Assembly: GCF_001632775.1 (NCBI RefSeq)
Contig: NZ_CP015249.1
Location: 724,686 to 788,685, forward strand
Source: Dokdonella koreensis DS-123
GTDB taxonomy: Bacteria > Pseudomonadota > Gammaproteobacteria > Xanthomonadales > Rhodanobacteraceae
Direction of reading: 5' to 3'
DNA: 64,000 bases
Below, one piece after another: positions 57,290 through 64,000 of this stretch. A program made the translations under genes and the position numbers. How positions within the stretch are numbered: the first letter of the stretch is position 1; the number at the start of each line of letters is the position of its first letter. Below the pieces are notes generated by a model. The model saw only the letters and a program-made list of their open reading frames with translations. It was not told where the DNA came from and ran no database searches.

Positions 57290-57845
57290 GCGCGCCGACT
57301 GTGCCGGGAGCAAGAGTTTACGCTGTGCCGGCGCTGCCGCCGACATCCACCGGATGCGAATGTCAACCGCTGGTGTATCCGATCGCCGAACTGGCTGGTT
57401 GATGGACTTCATGCATGACGCCTCGAGTAACGGCTAGGCGTTTCGAATGTTCAATGTGATCGATGATTTTGCGCGCGAGGTGTTGGCCGTTTCAGTATCA
57501 GCGATGCACGTGTGGTACCCACGCATGGGCAACTGTGCGAATGGCGCGGCGAGCCCGGGCGATGATCCGAAACAAAAACCGCCCTGAGTTCCGAAGCGAT
57601 ACGATGCGGGCACGGGCAGCCGGTGTTGCGTGGCACTTTGCCGAGCCCGGCTGCCCGGCTCGGAACGCTTACGTCGGGCGATTCGACGGAACGTTTCGAG
57701 CCGGGGTGCTCGATGCGAACTGCTTTCAGGCACCGAATGATGCGCGGGCGCAAATGGCGCGATGGATGCTGAGCTATAACGAGCAGCGATCACACCAAGC
57801 CATCGGCAACCTGTCACTGATGGTCTTCAAGAGGCGATGGCAGGG
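57290..57845 (+). pseudogene. Decayed IS3-family transposase (DDE integrase core)
   Basis: Pieces of an IS3-type OrfB lie in several frames. TGWLMDFMHDASSNG (57390s) is followed by an in-frame stop at 57435-57437, then AFRMFNVIDDFAREVLAVSV. Farther on, IRNKNRPEFRSDTMRARAAG and NAYVGRFDGTFRAGVLDANC lead into MARWMLSYNEQRSHQAIGNL. These match the family blocks WSMDFMHD, DNGPEF and NAYIERFN, but the second catalytic Asp is Lys and the catalytic Glu is Gly. With the stop and frameshifts, it is inactive. No terminal inverted repeats were found. Confidence 0.8.
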
Positions 57846-57916
57846 ACGTCAGTCTCTACTTCCCACTGGCAAGGCTTGGGGAGTATCGGCCGGATTGTCT
57901 TCTACATGCGGACAGT

Positions 57917-58008
57917 CCAAGGTGCATGACGGCTTGGCGCGGATAGCGCCGATCGTCGAGGCTTTCCGTGCGCGCCCTGATCTAATATTTGCCAATGGCT
58001 TTCAGTAG
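57917..58008 (+). pseudogene. 3' remnant of a second metalloprotease gene
   Basis: Encodes LARIAPIVEAFRARPD followed by LIFANGFQ and stop, almost the same as the last 30 residues of the protease at 54-55.7 kb. Everything upstream of it is IS3 debris, so only the tail survives. It overlaps the start of propeller copy B just as the intact protease overlaps copy A. This shows that a protease-propeller pair was duplicated and one protease was then destroyed. Confidence 0.85.
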
Positions 58009-59461
58009 AGCTTGCTGCCTGTCCTTCGCTTTCCAGTTGGCGCTGGTGGGGCATGCGTGTGCTGCGCTGTCGATCGGCCCGCCCATGCTGGAAACGTATG
58101 GCTATGGGGGCGGTCCGGCTTTTGGTCCATGCGGATCACCAATGCTGTCGTCGCGGGCGGACTACATGACCTTCCTGTGTCTATCTGACGATGTCGTCAC
58201 GGGAGACAGCAACGAGCGCTCCGATGTCTTCATTCTTGATCGTTCCACCAGGCAGGTTGCACGTATCAGCGTCGACAGCCTGAATCAGGAGCATCGGTTC
58301 AATAGTGGGCCTGGTTTCCCTTCAAGTGATGGGAGATACGTTCTCTTCAACTCCAATGGACGACTCGATCCAGTCCTGCCTTGGGATTACCACGACAACG
58401 GGATCGTCAATGTGTTTCTGCGTGACGTTGATGCGCAAACGACCATTCTAGTGGGCAGGGATGGCGCTGGAGAGCCGCATGTGCGCGGCACTTCTTTTGC
58501 CGCAACAATGTTTCAGCAGCGCAAGCTCCTATTCGCGAGCGCCGACAATCTTCTCGGCGGACCTGATATCAACGGCCCATTTGGATTCGATTTGTACCTG
58601 AGGGACTGGCAAAGCGGGGAGTTTGAGCTCGTATCGGGGACGCAGGATGGCATTCAAGGGAACTGCAGTTCCGGAATATTTGGCGTTGTCTCTGATGATG
58701 GCCGATATATAGTCTTCAGTAGTTGCGCAAGCAATCTGACGGAGGACAATCCAGGGCAGGTCAGCAACCTGTTCTTGCATGATCGGTCGACCGGAGCCAA
58801 GCGGCGGCTGACGCGACCTTGGCATGGTGGTGAGTTCACCTATCCCGGCCCCAGTTTTTCGGTCGATCTGGGTGCACGCAGTCTAGCTGCCGGGCGGTAC
58901 GTGACGTTTTCGTCCTACGGTACCGAGTTTGTACAGGGCGTCGATCCTGATACTCCTTTCCCTAATGTGTATCTGCTCGATATCCATACAGGTACTATCG
59001 AACTGGTCAGCCGATCCTGGGATGATGCGCCTGCTCCGGAAGGCGGGCAGCGCATTGTCATGAGCGCAGATGGCCGCTATCTCGCGTTCACCTCTCGCTC
59101 GCCGACCATCTTGCCTGATCCCGGTGTGACGCCCGCCATATACGTCAAGGATCGTCGGACCGGCGAGATGGTCAATGTCAGTGCTTCTCTAGGCCCGATC
59201 CATCCAAGCCACGCCCCGGAGCTAGATCTCTCGGATGACGGCTCGACGCTGGCATTCAGTTGGCGACATGCCGATACCGCGGCGCCTCCCTATGCGGGGC
59301 GCGTCTTGATCTACACCGTCTCCATCAGCGGTACGCTGATCGAGCCGCCTGTTCCAGAGCCCGTGCCTTCACTGTCGTTCATGGTAAGGCTTGGGGCGGC
59401 GGTGTTATTGCTGCTGGCTGGCATTGGCTGGTTGAGCCAGCGCCGGAGGCGGATCCACTAG
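57995..59461 (+). CDS. Secreted beta-propeller protein with C-terminal CTERM-like anchor, copy B
   Basis: 488 residues, a clear paralogue of copy A along its whole length (for example ETYGYGGGPAFGPCGSPML, LTRPWHGGEFTYPG and IYVKDRRTGEMVN). The signal peptide is MAFSRACCLSFAFQLALVGH followed by ACA. The blades repeat DGRYIVFSSCASNL and DDGSTLAFSW. It ends VPEPVPSLSFMVRLG, then GAAVLLLLAGIGWL, then RRRRIH. ATG 57995 lies within the protease remnant. The AGGA that precedes copy A is not conserved here, so translation may be weak. Confidence 0.72.
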   Translation: MAFSRACCLSFAFQLALVGHACAALSIGPPMLETYGYGGGPAFGPCGSPMLSSRADYMTFLCLSDDVVTGDSNERSDVFILDRSTRQVARISVDSLNQEHRFNSGPGFPSSDGRYVLFNSNGRLDPVLPWDYHDNGIVNVFLRDVDAQTTILVGRDGAGEPHVRGTSFAATMFQQRKLLFASADNLLGGPDINGPFGFDLYLRDWQSGEFELVSGTQDGIQGNCSSGIFGVVSDDGRYIVFSSCASNLTEDNPGQVSNLFLHDRSTGAKRRLTRPWHGGEFTYPGPSFSVDLGARSLAAGRYVTFSSYGTEFVQGVDPDTPFPNVYLLDIHTGTIELVSRSWDDAPAPEGGQRIVMSADGRYLAFTSRSPTILPDPGVTPAIYVKDRRTGEMVNVSASLGPIHPSHAPELDLSDDGSTLAFSWRHADTAAPPYAGRVLIYTVSISGTLIEPPVPEPVPSLSFMVRLGAAVLLLLAGIGWLSQRRRRIH

Positions 59462-59625
59462 CGGAGCCCCGATTGGCTGACTGCGTGCCAGGTCCTCGCA
59501 GCCCGGGGGCGCGTCAGTTGCACACCGTCTATCGGGCGGTCGCACGCGCCAGAGGCGCCGCCACATCTTACGTACACGCATGGATGTAGATTCTCGGCCC
59601 ATGGATGCCGCCGCCGTGCAGTGCC

Positions 59626-60912
59626 TCAGGCCGCAGACCGCCACGCCCTCACCGCCTCGACCAGCCGCAGGCAGTCGATGTGACGGTTGTACAGCGGCAC
59701 CGGCGAGGCACGGATGACGTCCGGCTCGCGCCAGTCGACGACGATGCCGCGTGCCTCCAGGTACTCGAACAACGAGCGGCCGGCGTCGCGCGGGCCGCGC
59801 ACGCGCAGCGAGAGCTGGCAGCCGCGGCGGGCGGGTTCGTCCGGGGTCAGGATGTCGAGCACGTCCGGTACCTCGCTGCGGATCAGCCAGACCAGGTAGC
59901 CGGTCAGCGCCTCGGACTTGGCGCGCAGCGCGGCCATGCCGGCCGTGCGGAACAAGGCCAGCGAGACGCGCAGCGGCGCCAGCGCCAGCACCGGCGGGTT
60001 GGACAGCTGCCAGCCGTCGGCGCCGGGGGTCGGCACGAAATCGGGCCCCATGCGGAAGCGGGTGGCGCGGTCGTGGCCCCACCAGCCGGCGAAGCGCGGG
60101 CGCGGCGTGTGCGCGTGGCGCTCGTGCACGAAGGCGCCGGCGACGGCGCCGGGGCCGGAGTTGAGGTACTTGTAGCTGCACCACACGGCGAAGTCGCAGT
60201 GCGTGTCGTGCAGCGCCAGCGGCAGGTTGCCGGCGGCGTGGGCGAGGTCGAAACCGACCACGCAGCCCTTGCGGTGCGCCGCCTCGGTGATCGCGCGCAG
60301 GTCCAGCACCTGCCCGGTCAGGTACTGCACGCCCGGCAGCAGCACCAGGGCGATGCGCGGGCCGTGGCGGTCGAGCGCGTCGAGGATCGCGTCCTGCGAC
60401 AGCGTGCCGCCGCTCTCGTCGCCTTCCAGCTCGATGAGCGCGTCGGCGGGGTCGAAGCCGTGGAAGCGGACCTGCGACTCGACGGCGTAGCGGTCGGACG
60501 GAAAGGCGTTCTTCTCGATCAGGATCGCCGGCCGTTCGGCGGTGGGGCGATAGAAGCTGACCATCAGCAGGTGCAGGTTGGCCGTCAGCGAGTTCATCGC
60601 GACCACTTCCTGCGGCTGCGCGCCGACGACGGCGGCGAGGTCGTCACGGACGAAGCTGTGGTAGTCCATCCACGGCAGTGCGCCGCGGAAGTGGCCCTCC
60701 ACGCCGTGCTCGGCCCAGGCGTCCAGCTCGGCCATCAGCGCGGGCCGCGTGGCGCGTGGCTGCAGGCCCAGCGAGTTGCCGCAGAAGTACGCCACTTCGT
60801 GCTCGCCGTGGCGCGGGATCAGGAACTCGTCGCGCAGGCGTGCCAGCGGGTCGGCCGCGTCCTGGCCGAGTGCCCAGTCTTCCTGCGAGGAGTGCTCGAC
60901 GGCAGCGCTCAT
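59626..60912 (-). CDS. kynU: Kynureninase
   Basis: 428-residue PLP enzyme that cleaves (3-hydroxy)kynurenine to (3-hydroxy)anthranilate and alanine. Motifs are YFCGNSLGLQPRATRPAL, MNSLTANLHLLMVSFYRP, GFDLAHAAGNLPL and the PLP Lys in WCSYKYLNSGPGAVAGAF. WWGHDRATRFRM is the substrate region. ATG 60912 has GGAGG six bases upstream and overlaps the preceding stop (ATGA). Works with Kmo (49-51 kb) and AcmsD in tryptophan breakdown via kynurenine. The 3' flank meets the island's copy B propeller after 164 bp. Confidence 0.94.
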   Translation of the reverse strand: MSAAVEHSSQEDWALGQDAADPLARLRDEFLIPRHGEHEVAYFCGNSLGLQPRATRPALMAELDAWAEHGVEGHFRGALPWMDYHSFVRDDLAAVVGAQPQEVVAMNSLTANLHLLMVSFYRPTAERPAILIEKNAFPSDRYAVESQVRFHGFDPADALIELEGDESGGTLSQDAILDALDRHGPRIALVLLPGVQYLTGQVLDLRAITEAAHRKGCVVGFDLAHAAGNLPLALHDTHCDFAVWCSYKYLNSGPGAVAGAFVHERHAHTPRPRFAGWWGHDRATRFRMGPDFVPTPGADGWQLSNPPVLALAPLRVSLALFRTAGMAALRAKSEALTGYLVWLIRSEVPDVLDILTPDEPARRGCQLSLRVRGPRDAGRSLFEYLEARGIVVDWREPDVIRASPVPLYNRHIDCLRLVEAVRAWRSAA

Positions 60913-61439
60913 GCGCCGCCTCCGGTGGAGGCGACCACGCGCTGGCAGGCGGCGTCGAACTGCTGGTTCCAGGTGGCGGGCGTCGCCGCCAGCAGCGGGC
61001 GCTGGCAGCGGATGTGGACCCACACGCCGCGGTTCTCGCGGAAGCGGTCGTGCACGAGGTAGCGGGTGGGGCCGCGTTGCACGAAGTACTGGTGCACGTT
61101 CTCGCCGGCACCGGTCGGGTCGCGCTCGTAGCCGGTCTGCTGCTTGGACAGTTCGAACTCTTCCTGCACCAGGCCACCGAACGTGGCGGTGCCGCGCAGT
61201 GCCTGCGTCTTGACGGTGACGCTGGCCATGTCCTCGCTGCCTTCGGCCGTGGGGTCGGGCACGCGGAACACCACCAGTTGGGGGTTGCCCTCGGTCTTCT
61301 CCATGATCGCCGCCCAGTCCGGCGGCACCGTGAAGCGCACGCGGCCTTCGTTGAGATCGTAGCTGGTGCGGGCCTGGGCGCCGGCCAGGGCGGACGCACC
61401 CAGCAGGGCCAGCGCAACCGGAATGCGCAGAAGGTTCAT
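60909..61439 (-). CDS. Secreted hypothetical protein in the kynurenine operon
   Basis: 176 residues with a signal peptide MNLLRIPVALALLGASALAG (cut near AQA). The body contains GRVRFTVPPDWAAIMEKTEG, QLVVFRVPD and HVRDRF-like blocks around YLVHDRFRENRGVWVHIRC, with two Cys near the C-terminus. No family recognised. Both ends overlap neighbours by 4 bp (ATGA to acmsD before it and kynU after it), so it is translated as part of the operon. A periplasmic protein inside a cytosolic pathway operon is unexpected. Confidence 0.72.
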   Translation of the reverse strand: MNLLRIPVALALLGASALAGAQARTSYDLNEGRVRFTVPPDWAAIMEKTEGNPQLVVFRVPDPTAEGSEDMASVTVKTQALRGTATFGGLVQEEFELSKQQTGYERDPTGAGENVHQYFVQRGPTRYLVHDRFRENRGVWVHIRCQRPLLAATPATWNQQFDAACQRVVASTGGGA

Positions 61440-62464
61440 TCGGAAGACTCCGGATCGTTCGCGAAGCGGTTCAGCGGCAGGTCCAGCCATTCCAGCGCGG
61501 TGCCGTGGAACAGCCGGGCCTGCCGGTCCAGCGGCAGGCCGAGCGCGGTGATGCCGCTGCCCGGCTCCTGCTCGCCGAGCGGGAAGGGATAGTCGGTGCC
61601 GAGCATGACGTGCTCGGCGCCGGCCACGTCGATCAGGTAGCGCAGGGCCGCGGGGTCGTGCACGCACGAGTCGAAGTACAGGCGCTCGAAGTAGTCGCGC
61701 GGGTTGCGCGCGTTGTCGGTGGCGACCAGGTCCGGACGCATGCGGAAGCCGTGCTCGATGCGGCCGATCGTGTACGGGAAGGCGCCGCCGCCGTGCGCCA
61801 GGCACACGCGCAGCTTCGGCAGGCGCTCGAGCACGCCGCCGAAGATCAGGCAGCAGGCCGCGCGCGATTGCTCGGCCGGCATGCCGACCAGCCACGGCAG
61901 CCAGTACTTGGGCATCGTCTCGCGGCCCATCATGTCCCAGGGGTGGACCAGCAGCGCCGCGCCGAGGTCCGCCGCGGCCTCGAAGAACGGGAACAGCTCC
62001 GGAGCGTCGAGGTTCCAGTTCTCGATGTGCGAGCCGAGCTGCACGCCGGACAGGCCCAGCTGCTCGATGCAGCGCTCCATTTCCTGGATCGCCAGCGTCG
62101 GCGACTGCAGCGGCACGGTGCCGATGCCGGCGTAGTTGCGCGGGTAGCGGCGGCAGATCTCGGCAGTGTGGTCGTTGAGGAAGCGATGCAGTTCCAGCGC
62201 CTGGCTGGGCTTGGCCCAGTAAGAAAACAGCACCGGCACGGTGGAGACCACCTGCACGTCCACGCCGAAGCGCGCGTAGTCGGCGATGCGCACCTCCGGG
62301 TCGAAGGCGCTGGCCCAGACCTCGCGGAAGAACTTGCCGTCCTTGTAGATGCGGTGGTGACCGTCGCTGCGCACCATGACCGGGAAGCGGTCGTCGCCGT
62401 ACTTCTCGGCGAGGTTGGGCCAGGTGTCGGGCAGGATGTGCGCGTGGGTGTCGATTTTCAGCAT
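61436..62464 (-). CDS. acmsD: 2-amino-3-carboxymuconate-6-semialdehyde decarboxylase (ACMSD)
   Basis: 342-residue amidohydrolase-superfamily zinc enzyme that decarboxylates ACMS, diverting it from quinolinate/NAD toward 2-aminomuconate. It follows animal ACMSD block for block: KIDTHAHILPDTWP (His7, His9), VSTVPVLFSYWAKPSQALEL, LLVHPWDMMG, KYWLPWLVGMPAEQSRA, CLAHGGGAFPYTIGRIEHGF and MLGTDYPFPLGEQEPG. ATG 62464 gives the family N-terminus. First gene of acmsD-secreted protein-kynU. No 3-hydroxyanthranilate dioxygenase gene is in the window. Confidence 0.93.
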   Translation of the reverse strand: MLKIDTHAHILPDTWPNLAEKYGDDRFPVMVRSDGHHRIYKDGKFFREVWASAFDPEVRIADYARFGVDVQVVSTVPVLFSYWAKPSQALELHRFLNDHTAEICRRYPRNYAGIGTVPLQSPTLAIQEMERCIEQLGLSGVQLGSHIENWNLDAPELFPFFEAAADLGAALLVHPWDMMGRETMPKYWLPWLVGMPAEQSRAACCLIFGGVLERLPKLRVCLAHGGGAFPYTIGRIEHGFRMRPDLVATDNARNPRDYFERLYFDSCVHDPAALRYLIDVAGAEHVMLGTDYPFPLGEQEPGSGITALGLPLDRQARLFHGTALEWLDLPLNRFANDPESSE

Positions 62465-63011
62465 GGGGCGGAGTTTACCTTTCCCGGCGGGGCGGTACTG
62501 CGGTCGTCGGCGCTTGTTCTGCGCCGGCAGGCCCATCTCCTTCGGAGGCGTCGCTACCTCCGCGGTTTTCGGGGAGGCATCTTCGGGGTCGCGTCCGCCT
62601 GTCGGCGGCCGAGTCACTTTCTCTTGCGTGTCCACTGCGCCGCAGGAGCGGCGCGAACGGCGAAGCCGGCCCGGAGGGCGGAGCGCAGGGATGCGCGCAG
62701 TCAGAGAAAGCAGTCAAAGAGAGAGGCACCCCGGAGGCGCGCCCTCCGGACTCCTGTCCTGCGGGTGCGCGAGCCGGCGCCGGGGTTCGTCGACAGCACC
62801 TCCTGTGCCGACGACGAACGTGCGGACCTCCCTGCCCGCGCCTTGGGGCTGATCCGGCACCGGCCCACCGCGCCTCAGGGGCCCCATCGGGCGCGCATCC
62901 TACGTGCGGAGGCGGAGGCAATGGCGCATCGGCGCAGCACCTGGAGCGGCTGGGGAGGTATCGCTTTGTGATGCGGCTGAGGTGCGATAACCGACGACCT
63001 GAAATGGCGAG
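62465..63011. other. Intergenic region between acmsD and the FUSC gene
   Basis: 547 bp with no supported gene. The first ~140 bp are the acmsD promoter side. Most of the rest is the repeat-like element at 62606-62890. The last ~120 bp before the FUSC stop hold nothing I recognise. Confidence 0.45.
62606..62890. repeat. Probable dispersed intergenic repeat of the Xanthomonad type
   Basis: The text GAGTCACTTTCTCTTGCGTG (62611-62630), the complementary AGAGAAAGCAGTCAAAGAGA (62703-62722), GGCACCCCGG and the following run to CCTCAGGGGCCC resemble an intergenic element I recall as recurring in many Xanthomonad genomes. CACTTTCTCT and AGAGAAAG form an inverted repeat that brackets a ~78-bp insert. 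Only one copy is in this window, so repeat status is from memory, not shown here. Confidence 0.45.
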
Positions 63012-64000
63012 TCAGCTGGCGGCCGGGCGCAGCAGATACGCCAGCGTATCGACGCTGTCGGCGATGCGGTCGCAGGTGTCGGCCACGGCGATCATCGCGG
63101 TTCGCGTCGCCTCGTCGCCGGCGGCGCCCGGGTCCAGCTCGACGGCCAGCAGGCGCTCCTCGCCGCGCAGGGACGGCAGCGTCAGCGGCGTATTGCGGCG
63201 CAGCGCGTCGGCGATCGCCGCCAGCGCCTGGTCGGCACGGCCGGCAAAGGCCAGCACGTGGTCGCGCTGGGGCAGGTCGGGCGCGTCCTGCAGCACGGCC
63301 TCCAGCGACATGCAGGCGCGCACCAGGCGGTTGGCATTGGCCAGCAGGGCTTCGGCCAGCACCAGCTCGCGCCGGTCGCGCTGCGGCTCGCCGCGCAGGC
63401 GGTCGATCGAGGCCTGGGCGTTGGTGCGCGCGGCGCGGGCGGCGGTGCGCGTCTCGATCATCGCCGCGTCGCGTTCGGTCAGCAGCGCGGTCGCGTAGGC
63501 GCGGTAGGCGTCGATCATCGCCGCCAGGGCGGTGCGCACGCGCAGTCGCTCCCAGGTGGGCCACAGGGCATAGGCGGCCAGCGCCAGCGCACAGCCGAGC
63601 ACGGTGGCGATGCCGCGCGGCACGATCGTGTCGGCCGGCGACAGGCCGTCGAACGACAGCAGGATGACCAGCAGGCCGGTCAGCAGCGCGACGCCGAGCC
63701 CGTAGTGCATCGTCGTCAGCAGCCGGAAGCCGAAGCAGAACACCGCCAGCAGCACGAGCCGCGCGGCCATGTCGTCCATCGCCAGGTGCGCGATCGCGGT
63801 GGTCAGCAGCAGGCCCGCCAGCGTGCCGGCCACGCGCAGCACGCCGAAGCTGAAGGTGCTGGCGAAGTCGGGCTTGAGCACGATCGCCGCCGTCATCGGG
63901 ATCCAGAAGCCGTGCGGGATCGCCAGCAGCCGCTCGAACGCGACCGCGATCGCCAGGCACACGCCGCAGCGCAGCGCGTGGCGGCAGGCCACCGAGGCGA
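63012..64000 (-). CDS. FUSC/YccS-family membrane protein, C-terminal part (runs off window)
   Basis: About 329 residues are visible and the frame is still open at the window end. The first part has four to five membrane spans, with the FUSC_2 block GFWIPMTAAIVLKPDFASTF, RVAGTLAGLLLTTAIAHL, GVALLTGLLVILLSFDG and RGIATVLGCALALAAYALWP. A helical cytoplasmic tail rich in Arg/Ala follows (RTNAQASIDRLRGEP). Relatives are inner-membrane proteins of ~700 residues linked to aromatic acid efflux (AaeB) or unknown roles (YccS). Substrate cannot be assigned. Confidence 0.85.
   Translation of the reverse strand, partial: ASVACRHALRCGVCLAIAVAFERLLAIPHGFWIPMTAAIVLKPDFASTFSFGVLRVAGTLAGLLLTTAIAHLAMDDMAARLVLLAVFCFGFRLLTTMHYGLGVALLTGLLVILLSFDGLSPADTIVPRGIATVLGCALALAAYALWPTWERLRVRTALAAMIDAYRAYATALLTERDAAMIETRTAARAARTNAQASIDRLRGEPQRDRRELVLAEALLANANRLVRACMSLEAVLQDAPDLPQRDHVLAFAGRADQALAAIADALRRNTPLTLPSLRGEERLLAVELDPGAAGDEATRTAMIAVADTCDRIADSVDTLAYLLRPAAS

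Noticed and set aside
57463-58008. 181-codon open frame as a real gene
   Set aside because: It joins IS3 transposase debris to the 3' remnant of a protease and has no ribosome site; it is an accidental fusion.
61440-61895. Upstream extension of the secreted kynurenine-operon protein
   Set aside because: The open frame is antisense-like Arg-rich and overlaps acmsD; ATG 61439 gives a clean signal peptide and a 4-bp overlap.

Overview
The window is chromosomal DNA of very high G+C from a gammaproteobacterium, most likely of the Xanthomonadales/Lysobacterales (Rhodanobacteraceae-like). This rests on gene content and order: the tandem dsbA pair beside cytochrome c4, the glyA-nrdR-rib-nusB-thiL-pgpA run, the FAD oxidase-BON-yraN-lpoA/rsmI block, a large N-terminal-plug TonB receptor, TPR-tailed Ser/Thr kinases and a bacterial kynurenine pathway. 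No species can be named from sequence reading alone.

Layout. 1-4.4 kb (minus): edge-truncated Slt70, an EEP-family hydrolase, two DsbA-like oxidoreductases and cytochrome c4. 4.6-7.8 kb (minus): a DUF1800-DUF1501 pair. 7.9-10.7 kb (plus): a membrane Ser/Thr kinase with TPRs whose 3' end overlaps convergent murB; murB is coupled to pyrD. 13-16.2 kb (minus): cytochrome c, a methyltransferase and an ALDH7-type dehydrogenase. 16.3-21.8 kb (minus): a cyanophycin operon cphB-cphA-cphA', followed by tRNA-Arg(CCU). 22.7-32.7 kb (plus): TonB receptor, DAACS symporter, a second TPR kinase, an unusual two-domain protein and a GT2 glycosyltransferase. 32.7-35.3 kb (minus): ettA, pyrF. 35.5-43.1 kb (plus): glyA, nrdR, ribD, ribE, ribBX, ribH, nusB, thiL, pgpA and a small lipoprotein; many junctions are ATGA or GTGA overlaps. 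43.3-48.2 kb (minus): secreted protein, FAD oxidase, BON lipoprotein, yraN, lpoA, divergent from rsmI (plus).

49.2-62.5 kb is the most distinctive part. Downstream of rsmI is a strong candidate for a small RNA: two hairpins, each with a CCCCC loop, then a perfect Rho-independent terminator. Next are DUF3293-kmo and, about 8 kb away on the same strand, acmsD-(secreted protein)-kynU. The two kynurenine blocks are separated by an EAL-domain membrane protein and a lower-GC island on the opposite strand. The island carries a secreted HExxHxxGxxH metalloprotease whose signal peptide is out of frame by one base, a beta-propeller protein with a PEP/IPTL-CTERM-like anchor, a decayed IS3-family transposase, a 3' remnant of a second protease and a second propeller gene. 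The protease, its remnant and the DUF1501 protein 50 kb away share a short C-terminal tail (IF-x-x-GF-E/Q) that may be an uncharacterised sorting or secretion tag.

62.5-64 kb holds a probable dispersed intergenic repeat and the C-terminal half of an FUSC-family membrane protein that runs off the window.
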